NCBI GenBank assembly: GCA_030760725.1 | Contig: JASWHV010000019.1 | Location: 40,071,944-40,135,943 of the forward strand | Direction: 5' to 3' | Length of the DNA stretch: 64,000 nucleotides | From: Neostapfia colusana | Taxonomy: Eukaryota; Streptophyta; Magnoliopsida; Poales; Poaceae | Part shown: positions 54,989 through 64,000 of the stretch, in pieces | Position numbering within the stretch: position 1 is the first letter of the stretch | Layout of the letters: each line of letters starts with the position of its first letter | Made by a program: the position numbers and the translations under genes | Notes under the pieces: generated by a model | Told to the model about the DNA's origin: nothing | What the model saw: the letters and a program-made list of their open reading frames with translations, nothing else | The model's database searches: none

Positions 54989-57550
54989 CTACATGATATA
55001 CAAGTATATGGATTAATTTAAATGCATTTGATTGCATTTAAACTTGTGAAGCTTATAAGTCCCACTAGACAGACTCGATGACTGTGAAACTGTTACTGTG
55101 GCTTGGTTACAACCTAAACAGAGACTTGGTCAAGTTTTAGTTGCAGCGAAGCTCATTTGAGCCCTCCACAATTAATTATGTACTTGACTTTAATAGAAGG
55201 CTTTTAGGGTGTTCTAAGGATTTTCATGAAACAAGCTATGACTTTCTGAAAACTAGATTTTCAGAAGGTTCTAATGGAGTTAGTCTCACTTAATTTGAAG
55301 GTTCCTAGCTAGAGATATGAGCTAAACAATTTCAGAGAAAATTCTGAAAATGTTTCTGAACATTTTCTATTTTCTCTGGAACAGTTTCACTAATCATACG
55401 ATTAGGTGGATCAAATGAGCTCAATTGGATCCGAAATTGTTATGGTAGTTCAAGGATATTTTGGTGAACATTCCAGAAAAATTTCAGGATTTTCCTCCAA
55501 AGGATTCTCCCAGTAAAATTCCAAAGAGTTTAAATTTCGAGGAATTAATTCTGGAGAAATAAGGGTTTTCATGAAGGGAAACTTGATTTGCTGGAAAGTG
55601 CTCAGAGAGCTGAATCCAACAAAATTTGGTTCACTCGATTTGGAGCTTTCTAGATAAAGTTATGAGGATTTGAAGTTTGAATGAAATCTGAAAATCGGGG
55701 GAAAAGTTTAAACTCGCGGGTGGGCCCTGGGGACACGCGTCGCCCACTGAGGCGTCGGCACACCGTGGCCTGCGGGGTTCCTGTGCGCCAGCACAACAGA
55801 TCCCGGCCACACCCGATCCCGGTTTGAATTTTGAGCCGCTGACGCGTGGGCCAGCCGGCTTCGTCTTCCTCCCGACGCCCGCGCTCTGCCGCCGGGGTAT
55901 CTCGCCGGAGAGCTCGCCGCAGGCTTCTGTAAAGCTCCAAACTTCACTATTTTGGCCGCCCCTGCCTACTTTCACTCGGGGAACAGGATTCTGGGGTCAG
56001 CTCGTCATGACAACGGCCGCCACATGGTCGGCGACGAGCCGCAGCCTCGGGAGAACTTCGGCCACGTTGCCCATCCTCCCTAGCACCTCACCTGATCAAT
56101 CTAAGGGTCGTCGAGCATCAGTGAACCATAGGAAAGGTCGACGTGAGCTCTACGGAGCTCGGGAAGGGCTGTGTTGGGCTGTCACCGTGCGACCTAGGCC
56201 GGAAATCGGGATTTCTACTAAAACTCGAAGAACAGCGGTTTCCCTCCACGATTCTTCGTGGTTCCTGCACCTATGGACCCGCACGGGCTACTAGAAGTGA
56301 TCCTCTCCATTAGAGGACGAGTGATGAAGTGTGGCTCACGAATTTCTCGGATCGGTACAGACCTCACTTTTGCACACCGTCGCGAAAATATGAAATTCCG
56401 GTCTAAGCAGTGTTTGTCACGCCGCCGGAGCTTGCAGAAATGAAAGAGGGGTTGAAGGCGAACCTCTTTGCTGTTCGCAGCTCCGTGAACGGTGGGATGT
56501 GGTGGCTGGAAGGACGGTTCCCGCAGCGGCGGCTCGAGCTGAACCGGCAGAGAAAGGATCGCCGCGGTAGAGCTCGGGGAAGACTGTTCAGGGTCTGGAA
56601 CCGATGTGAAGGTGTTGAAGATGGCTTGGCGCACCCGGTGCTGGTCTCAGATCGCTGGGAGGGTCACTGAATCGGCCGGGCGACGAGGAACCGAAAGTTT
56701 ACTCGGGCGGCGAGGAGCTTCGGCTTTTTGGGTGGAAATGCGACGAGGCAGCGGTGGAAGGCACCGGTGACCGCTTGGGCGGGTAGATAAAGACCCCGAG
56801 GGTCGGTTCCGCAGCTTAGATCGGCAAGCAGCTGGTGGCTTCGCCATTCCTTCGCCGTGGCGGCAGCTCGGGTCAGCGCAAGAACCCGAGTGCAGAGTTC
56901 AGTCGGCTGGGTTCTCTTCAGAGGCTGACCAGTGGGTCCCACCCGGGGTTTTAACCTCTGAAATTCACTCCTAATCACTGTTGTAAACAGTGAAACCCAA
57001 AATACCCATGGTGATTCAAATTATTCACCCATGAGCCATTTGAATTGATTAGAATTCAAATTGGGTTTGGTTTGAATGAATTTCAGCACATATTCAGTTT
57101 GGAATTCAAATAAAGTTTGAATTTGCCCCACTTAGCTCATGTCAAGATCAACTCCAAATGGAGTGAAAATTGGTGGGTGAGCTCACAAAAATGTGCTGAA
57201 AAACAATATGCCTCCCACTTTTGAATTCATGGGATAAAAACGGTTTGAATTTGAATATGGTTTCAAACTGCCCTCTTTCTAGCTATACCCAAAATGACCT
57301 CAAAAAGGTTTTGAATTTGGGTGAAACTTGGCATGGACATCCTTAGCAATGTGTAGGAGTTTTCATATGCCCAGTCCCTCCATATCACATGTGGGAAATG
57401 CCACTTTTTCAATATGTGAGTTTGTTCTCTAATAAGCATGTTGATGGTGGTTACTTGCTCTTTATTTGTGTTCATCAACTTTCCTCAAATGAGGTGTGTG
57501 TGTATGGTGATGAACACTTCAAATATGTGTCAAAAACTGAGGCCCTTACA

Positions 57551-57566
57551 TTCCTCCCCCTTAAAA
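57551..57566 (-). promoter_or_regulatory. Gy7 polypurine tract
   Basis: On the minus strand TTTTAAGGGGGAGGAA immediately before the 3' LTR start TGTAAGGG. Confidence 0.8.
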
Positions 57567-57618
57567 GAATCTTGTCCCGAGATTATAAGGTGAAAATGAG
57601 AGAGAGGATGGTGCAAAA

Positions 57619-58292
57619 TTACCGGATATGCGACGTGAAAAAGTTGGGGTAGTTAGCGCGAAGAAATCCTTTGCTCTCCCATGTCGCTTCGTCCACGGAG
57701 TGATTACTCCATAGTACCTTGTAGAACCACAACGTGCGGTTGCGTGTGGTTCAGGCCTTTTCATCAATAATCTGCACCGGTTCCTCCCGATAGGTGAGAT
57801 CCGGTTGCAGTTCTTCAATATCTTCCAGCTGAACGGTAGTTGATAGCTTAAGACACTTCCTCAGCTGGGCAATGTGAAAGACGTCGTGCACACCAGAAAG
57901 TGCTTCTGGTAATTGTAGCCGGTATGCCACTGATCCACATCTTTCGGTAATCTGAAATGGACCAATGAATCGGGGTGCCAACTTCCCTCTCGCCCCGAAT
58001 CTGTTTACGCCCTTCATTGGAGACACACATAGATATACGTGATCCCCCACTTCGAATTGTAATGGGCGTCTTCTCCGGTCCGCATACTGTTTCTGACGGG
58101 ATTGGGTGGCTTTTAGGTTCGCTTGAATCAGTCGAACCTTTTCTTCCGCGTTGTTGACAAGGTCAATCCCGAAGGTAACCCTTTCGCCAGACTCACACCA
58201 GTTCAATGGTGTGCGACATTTTCTCCCGTATAGCGCCTCATAAGGCGCCATCTTGATGCTGGCTTGGTACCCATTATTGTATGAGAACTCGG
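57619..58292 (-). pseudogene. Gy7 pol: integrase C-terminus and chromodomain
   Basis: In the frame reached after a one-base deletion near 58295 (within HLPLAEFSYNN). Reads MAPYEALYGRKCRTPLNW, FEVGDHVYLCVSPMKG, LAPRFIGPFQITERCG and GVHDVFHIAQLRKCLK. The chromodomain begins YREEPVQIIDEKA, then TGA at 57751-57753, and continues in the same frame as TTRNRTLWFYKVLWSNHSVD, EATWESK and NYPNFF to TAA at 57619. Confidence 0.9.
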
Positions 58293-61190
58293 CTACGGCA
58301 AGTGATCATCCCAATTGTTGCCGTGGTTGATAGCGCAAGCTCGTAGCATGTCTTCTAGGATCTGATTTACCCGCTCGGTTTGCCCATCCGTCTGCGGGTG
58401 GTATGCTGAACTACGGATCAGCTTCGTCCCCAATGCAGCGTGCAGCTGCTCCCAAAAATGGGACACAAATAAAGTGCCCCGATCCGATATGATGGTATGG
58501 GGTACGCCGTACAAGCATAGGATCCGTGAGATGTACAGTTCAGCATACTTCTTGGCGTTGTAGTTCGTGTTGACCGGGATGAAATGGGCAACTTTGGTGA
58601 GCCGATCGACGATTACCCACACAGAATCATGCTTTTGAAGAGTGGTGGGTAAACCGACGATGAAGTCCATGCTCACGTCCTCCCACTTCCAGGCAGGAAT
58701 GCCCAGTGGCTGCAGCAGTTCCGGTTTCCGCATATGGTCTGCCTTCACCCTTCGACATGTATCACACTCGGACACGTATTTTGCAGTCTCCCGCTTCATC
58801 TGTGTCCACCAAAACTTGCTTCTGAGTTCTTGATACATTTTGTTGCTGCCGGGGTGAATAGAAAACTTTGACAAGTGAGCCTCATCAAAGATCTCCTTCC
58901 GTAATTCCGGGTTACGGGGTACGACGATCCGGTCCTTGAACCATAGGACGCCATCTCCGTCCTTCCGGAAACATTTCAGCTCCCCACTGTCTACACGTCT
59001 CCGCAAATGCGACATGCCCTTGTCATTCTTCTGGGCTGCCGCTATCTCTTCACAGATGGTGGGGATCAAAGCTAAGTTGTAGAGAGCTCCATTTGGAAGC
59101 ACATGCAGTGGTGGTTCGCTCTCTTCCAACGGTGTGATGGTCAGATTGTTGACGTGTGACTTGCGGATCAGCGCATCTGCCACTACGTTGGCCTTTCCCA
59201 GATGATAATGGATCTCTATTTCATAATCCTTTATCAATTCTAACCATATTCGTTGCCTCATGTTCAGTTCCTTCTGAGTAAATATGTACTTGAGGCTTTT
59301 GTGGTCGGTATATAAATGTACGAGGTTACCGAGTAGGTAGTGCCTCCACATTTTCAGTGCAAGTACCATGGCAGCGAGCTCCAAGTCGTGAGTTGGATAA
59401 TTCTGCTCATGGTTTCCAAGCTGTTGTGATCCATACGCAACCACTCTTCGGTCTTGCATCAGCACACATCCGAGCCCAATGCCGGATGCATCGCAGTACA
59501 CATCGAACGGTTTTGTTGTGTCTGGCTGCGCCAAAACCGGTGCTGATGTCAGGTGCTTGACTAAATCCTTGAATGCTGCTTCACATGTTGGACTCCAAAT
59601 ATATTTGGTAGCCTTCTTAGGCAGCTCTGTCATTGGCTTGGCAATCTTCGAGAAGTTCGGAATGAACCTCCGATAATATCCCGCGAGTCCGAAGAAACTC
59701 CGTACCTCGTGAACAGTCCCCGGAGATTTCCAATTCAGCACTTGAGTGATCTTGCTCGGGTCCACAGTGATATCCTCCACTGACATGATATGCCCGAGAA
59801 AAGGCACTTGCGATATCCAAAACTCGCATTTGCTGAATTTCACGTATAACTTGTGATCCCGCAGCCGTTGTAAGACTATACGCAGATGTTTCTTGTGATC
59901 TTCCTCTGACTTGGAATATACCAGAATGTCATCGATGAAGACCACGACAAACTTGTCCAGCTCCGGCATGAATACCGAGTTCATCAAGTACATGAAGTGA
60001 GCTGGAGCATTGGTGAGGCCGAAGGACATGACTAGGTACTCATAAAGTCCGTACCTCATCGAGAAAGCTTTCTTTGGAATGTCCTCCACCCTTATCTTAA
60101 TCTGATGGTACCCGGATCTTAAGTCCATCTTGGAAAAGATCTTTGCTTCGACCAACTGATCAAACAACATATCAATCTGTGGCAACGGGTACTTGTTCTT
60201 GATGGTTACGGCATTTAATGGACGATAGTCCACGCAAAGCCGTAACGTCTCATCCTTCTTCTTCACAAATAATGCCAAACAGCCCCATGGCGAGTAGCTC
60301 GGCCTAATAAAACCCTTTTCCAGCAGGTCTGTTAGCTGGATCTTCAATTCAGCCAATTCCTTGGGCGCCATCTTGTACGGCCTTCGGGATATTAGCATGG
60401 TTCCCGGTGCAAGTTCAATCTTGAACTCCACCTCTCTATCGGGCGGCATCCCCGGTAAATCGTCCGGAAATACATCAGGGAACTCTCGGACCACTGGAAT
60501 ATCCTCCAAAATGATGGTTGTGGTTTGATAGACACTTGGAAGTTTTATTTCTGGATTGTCCAGAAATAAAGAGTGAGACCCGTGCACTTCTGAGTTTAAG
60601 TGTACGACTCGAAGGACGGTGTCTAAAACAGCACCGTGGCGGGTTAACCACGACATCCCTAGGATGACATCGACCTTTTGTCCCTCTAAGATGATGAGAG
60701 ACGTAGGGTAGACTCTACCCGCTAAGCATAATGGTGCTTTGGAAACCATTACGCTTGCTGAAATCTTCCCACCCGGTGAACAAATTAAATATGGACTATC
60801 GGTGGGTAGTATTTGCAAGCTGTGTTTAGCAATGAAAGCTTGGCTAATAAAACTATGCGTGGCACCTGAATCAAACAATACGATGGCGGGATGCTGGTGG
60901 AGTTGGAACATACCCGCAAGGATTGGCTCACCCTCCGGCACGTCCTCTATGGCAAGCTGGTGGACGGTGCCAGGCCTAGGGTTTGTCCGCCGCGCATTAG
61001 TAGGGTTCCGGGGTTGATTCCTCCCCGGAAACAGTGGTGCAACTCCGCCGCCTTGCCTCTCCGGGCAACTGCTCGCGAAGTGTCCTGGACGACCACACTT
61101 GTAACATGTGGCCGCTGCTGGTGTAGTGCTCGGGGGACGAAAGCCCGGCATGCGTTGCTGAGGTGCATACGCACACGGCATCGTCCGCTG
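58293..61190 (-). pseudogene. Gy7 gag C-terminus, protease, RT, RNase H, integrase core
   Basis: About 960 open codons. Knuckle CYKCGRPGHFASSC (about 61100); protease IVLFDSGATHSFISQ and GMSWLTRHGAV; RT CVDYRPLNAVTIKNKYPLP, SKMDLRSGYHQIKI, FVVVFIDDILVYSKSEED (about 59950); RNase H FDVYCDASGIGLGC, LALKMWRHYL, TDHKSLKYIFTQKELNMRQ; integrase zinc part HPGSNKMYQEL and CDTCRRVKADH; core SMDFIVGLPTT, SDRGTLFVSHFWEQL, SAYHPQTDGQTERVNQ. Ends by frameshift at DDHLP. All RT and integrase catalytic residues are present; it is the longest intact frame of the window. Confidence 0.94.
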
Positions 61191-62186
61191 CTACTGTTGT
61201 TGTTGTGGTGGTGGTACTGGCAGTGCCGGCCTGAATGCCGGTGAAGAGTATGGCCGACTGCGGAAAGGCATCGACCTCTGGGGTGGCTGCCAGCATGGAC
61301 CTGATGGTGGGCGATTCACCATCCGAAATTTCTGAGAAGGACCACCTCCTTCTCCGCTGCTCTGCGGCGCGCTTCGCTTTCACTCTGCCGCCGCCAACTC
61401 CTTGCCGGAGTCCTCTTGAACAATCGCAGCGTCAATGATGTCGTTGAGGCTGCCGCGATTGAACATTGCCAACTTGTCCTTCAGGAGCGGATTAAGCCCC
61501 TGGTAAAAATGGTCTCGCCGCTTCTCGTCGGTATCTGCGTGATACGACACGTAGAGCGCGAGATCATTGAACGCCCTGGAGTATTCCAGCGCGTTCCGGC
61601 TCCCTTGCTGCAGGTGCAGGAACTCCTGCGTCTTCCTCTTCGTTAGACCTGGCAGTATGTGATAGGCCCTGAAGGCCGTCCGGAACACCGTCCAGGTCAT
61701 AACTCGGTTGGTGGGCTGTGAAGCACAGAAGTTGGCCCACCACGCGCTTGCGGATCCTTGGAGCTGCTGGACCGCGAACTGAGTCTTGCGCTGCTCACTT
61801 ATCTGGAGCAGCCCGAACTTCATCTCTATTGCACGGAGCCAGTTGTCCGCGTCAAGAGCTTCATCCGCCCTTGAGAATACCGGGGGATGAGTAGCCAGGA
61901 AGTCGGAGTAGGAGCTTTGTTGACGCTCCTCACGGTCTTGACATCTCTCTGGGCGAGACGTATTGGCAATAAGAGTTTGCAGCAACTCGGTGTGCTACTG
62001 ATGTGAACCCGCCATTGCCGCGACGATGTCGGCCAATGTAACCGTTGGCAGTGGCAGTGGCGGTGTTTGCTGTTGCTGTTGTTGCTGTTTCTGCTGCAGT
62101 CCCGAGGAGTCCTCGGGAGGCGGTTGGGAGGTCTCTCCCCCTTGACTAGTACCCCCAACATCCCGGTTGGCACGAGTACGCGTCAT
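61191..62186 (-). pseudogene. Gy7 gag, N-terminal and capsid part
   Basis: ATG at 62186, one base after the acceptor-like TTGAATTTCAG. Starts MTRTRANRDVGG, comparable with MARTRSTKEEG of Gy5. A Pro/Gln-rich segment with a polyglutamine run (CAG/CAA) near 62090 follows, then an in-frame TAG at 61995-61997, then SSYSDFLATHPPVFSRADEA, LQGSASAWWANF, TAFRAYHILPG and LNDIIDAAIVQED. TGA at 61380 and TAG at 61191 interrupt the basic linker before the zinc knuckle. Frame is shared with pol. Confidence 0.88.
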
Positions 62187-62458
62187 TCTGAAATTCAAAA
62201 CAGCAACGATTAGCACATGTCATACTTAAAATTCCATATGCAACAGTAGGTATTGAAGTGACACATGAATAATTTGCACAACATTCACATATATTGATAA
62301 AGCATAAACTTTATACAAGATACATTGTTCTCGGTTCTCCGAGAAGTCGTGCTCATGTCGTCACTACCTATACATACGCTACTGCCTACACGACATGTCA
62401 CCGATTACAAAAGTTGGGTTACATTACTCTAGCTGCCCTACTTGGCAACTGTAACCCC
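62187..62458 (-). other. Gy7 spacer between orf0 and gag (possible intron end)
   Basis: No gene. On the minus strand it ends with GTGCTAATC (branch-point-like CTAAT) about 25 nt before TTTTGAATTTCAG and the gag ATG. Confidence 0.55.
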
Positions 62459-63387
62459 CTACTCGGAGTAGAACTCGACCTCCTGCGTGTCGTCCTCCTC
62501 CGGTACCTCTGCTGGTGGCTCTGGATCTACCACCTCTTCTCCCATTGCTGGAAGGCCCAAAACTACCGATATGCCCAATACCGGAGTACGAGGTCCTGCA
62601 ATGCATGCACCTCGTCCATAGCCTGGTTGTAGTCCTCTTCCCAGCCTTGCCCTTCCTCAATAGCGTCGTCTCGCTCTTGAGTAAGGTCCTCGTTCTGCTG
62701 GGTCAGATTCTGTAACAGTTCCTGCAACGCCGCGATGTCGACACGGCTCTTCTTCTTTGCCTTCTTCAGACGATGCAACTGATTGTGCTGTTAATTCAGT
62801 CGCTTGATCGTCGGAAGGAGCACATTACGGAGTGCGCTGTGAGCACTCTCGAAATGGTCTCCACGGCTCATGCTCCCCTTGAGCTTCGTGGCGAGATGCT
62901 CCGTATGAACAGCTCGGCTGTCCATCACGGCATTTCCCGCCCTCATCTGGAGGCTGAGATTTGCCTCCGCGGGGTTGTACCTTGGGCAACTCGGGTCCGT
63001 TGCCTCCAGGTACCTATCTTCCCACATATGGTGAGCACGTCCCTCCACCAGAACGAGCGCGTATGGAGTGCCCTCCATAGCCTGCACGTGTAGTTGGCAG
63101 AAACGTGACATGGTGTCACGGGCTGCCGCTTGCCACATACCTTCCGGCTGTCTACCTCTCACCGTGACGGTGAACGGCACCCAACCGGGTGGCATAGGTC
63201 CTGCGGGGACTTCGACATGGATTGTCCACGTCTTGTTCCCCTCTTCGCCTTCTTCCTTGGCGAAGTACTGTGGCATCTGGTTGTATCCGAAATATTGAAG
63301 CATCTGCCTCAATGCCTCCGGATAACTGCTGTGGTGAGAACAGTGGGATACCACCCACCCGTTCTCCAACTGTTTGTCTGCTGTCAT
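62459..63387 (-). pseudogene. Gy7 upstream ORF (orf0-like)
   Basis: ATG at 63387, directly after the acceptor-like ATATATTTTTACAG. About 200 codons are open (WVVSHCSHHSSYPEALRQML, FTVTVRGRQPEGMWQAAARD, HHMWEDRYLEAT), then a TAA at about 62791. The same frame continues as a coiled coil (DIAALQELLQNLTQQNEDLT), and after one frameshift near 62555 an acidic tail, EEVVDPEPPAEVPEEDDTQE, ends at TAG 62459-62461. An additional ORF upstream of gag (orf0) has been described in rice gypsy elements such as RIRE3 and RIRE8, and position and acidic tail fit; I cannot test homology here. Function unknown. Not visible in Gy5 or Gy6. Confidence 0.65.
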
Positions 63388-64000
63388 CTGTAAAAATATA
63401 TTTGAGAAATGTCAAATATTTATTTAAACAGTAAACCATTGAGTTATGACATAAGACATGTTATTAAACCCACAAAACTTGGAAATACAGTTCAAATTTA
63501 AACAATTTTGACTGCTGATCTGCTGTCTGCATGACAGCTCTGACCAGTTTCCATTTCAACCTGATTTAGGCCCTGTTAAAGGCAAAACCAATTCTGGAGC
63601 TCAACATCAAAGTTAAATCTAACTTCAATAGCTTTCCAGAAAGTATTTTCTTGACCTAAGACCTGTCCTGTTTCAAAAGTTATGAGAGATTAAATTTAAC
63701 AGAATTTCTGGAGAAGATTGGACAGCACCTCCCTGCTTTAGGTACTGGTTTGATCCAAGAATTCCAGTTAATTCTGCTCCCATTCTGACTAAACTTTCTG
63801 TTACAAAGTTGTAACCCATCTCATAAGCTTTCCATAAATACCTCATTTTCTATTTTTGGATTTTTATGCCGGAAGTTATACTCAATTTACAGAGAGTTTA
63901 CAGAGAGTCTTTGCTCTGTCCTGTTTTCTGGACAGTTTCAACTCTACTGCATTTTTCAATTGGTTAAGGGATGAAAAACCTCTGGAACTCAACATAAAAG
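63388..64000 (-). other. Gy7 leader, continuing beyond the window
   Basis: No gene. AT-rich leader upstream of orf0 on the minus strand; the primer site and 5' LTR are not reached. Confidence 0.6.

Larger units (their letters stand above)
53500..57550 (-). mobile_element. Gy7 3' LTR (about 4.05 kb)
   Basis: On the minus strand begins TGTAAGGGCCTCAG at 57550 and ends GGTCATGTCA at 53500. Three-zone composition as in the solo LTR. Carries coding blocks 54908-54988 and 53729-53817 and the 9-bp hairpin at 54695-54714. Confidence 0.93.
53500..64000 (-). mobile_element. Gy7: Ty3/gypsy chromovirus, minus strand, 5' end beyond window
   Basis: 3' LTR (53500-57550), polypurine tract, pol with chromodomain, gag, an upstream orf0-like ORF, and leader running off the right edge. 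Its LTR is of the solo-LTR family. Gag-pol is one frame broken by stops at 61995, 61380 and 61191, a one-base deletion near 58295, and a TGA in the chromodomain (57751). Gag and pol are closest to those of Gy5. Confidence 0.93.

Noticed and set aside
54798..55037. 79-codon ORF including LTR block 1 in Gy7
   Set aside because: Read-through on both sides of the block; in the solo LTR the upstream part has a stop. Only the 81-nt block is conserved, so only that is annotated.

Overview
This window is nuclear DNA from a flowering plant, most likely a grass with a large repeat-rich genome. I see no host gene, tRNA, rRNA or CRISPR array. Practically all 64 kb is nested LTR retrotransposons, with initiator-Met-type primer sites (TGGTATCAGAGC), 5-bp target duplications, and gag/pol types like the grass Ty3/gypsy Tekay (Del) chromoviruses and Ty1/copia SIRE/Maximus elements. 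The species cannot be told from this alone.

Layout, using local names. The host layer is Co3, an old copia element on the + strand (10031-29856). Its 5' LTR was hit by the minus-strand gypsy Gy1 (1-10030), whose RNase H was then hit by a solo LTR (112-4150). Its extra ORF downstream of pol was hit by copia Co4 (18267-28003). The TATA region of its 3' LTR was hit by gypsy Gy5 (29857-53499). Gy5 RNase H was hit by minus-strand gypsy Gy6 (38529-49848). The second Gy5 LTR was hit by minus-strand gypsy Gy7 (53500 to beyond 64000), which belongs to the solo-LTR family. Exact target duplications support the solo LTR (TGATC), Co4 (TGATT) and Gy6 (ATTTG). By hand count the Gy6 LTRs differ at about 32 of 3335 sites (1%) and the Co4 LTRs at about 70 of 1624 (4.3%), so Gy6 is the most recent dated insertion.

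All gag/pol genes are broken by stops or frameshifts, but the domain order is legible: gypsy gag-PR-RT-RNase H-INT-chromodomain, and copia gag-PR-INT-RT-RNase H. Gy7 also has an upstream ORF before gag (orf0-like), and Co3 has an extra ORF in the place where this lineage carries env-like genes.

The most unusual signal lies inside the long gypsy LTRs. The solo LTR, Gy7, Gy5 and Gy6 each contain two short acidic coding blocks about 1.09 kb apart. The first block starts after an AG acceptor in the same phase and ends in a GC-type donor (AG|GCAAG). The second starts after CAG in matching phase and runs to a stop near the LTR end. Between the two closest copies the differences in the first block are all synonymous. 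This looks like a small spliced gene carried within the LTR, a possibility I do not know to be described. In the same elements the gag ATG (and the Gy7 orf0 ATG) lies 0-1 nt after a splice-acceptor-like AG, and the Gy6 gag begins with a peptide resembling the histone H3 tail.
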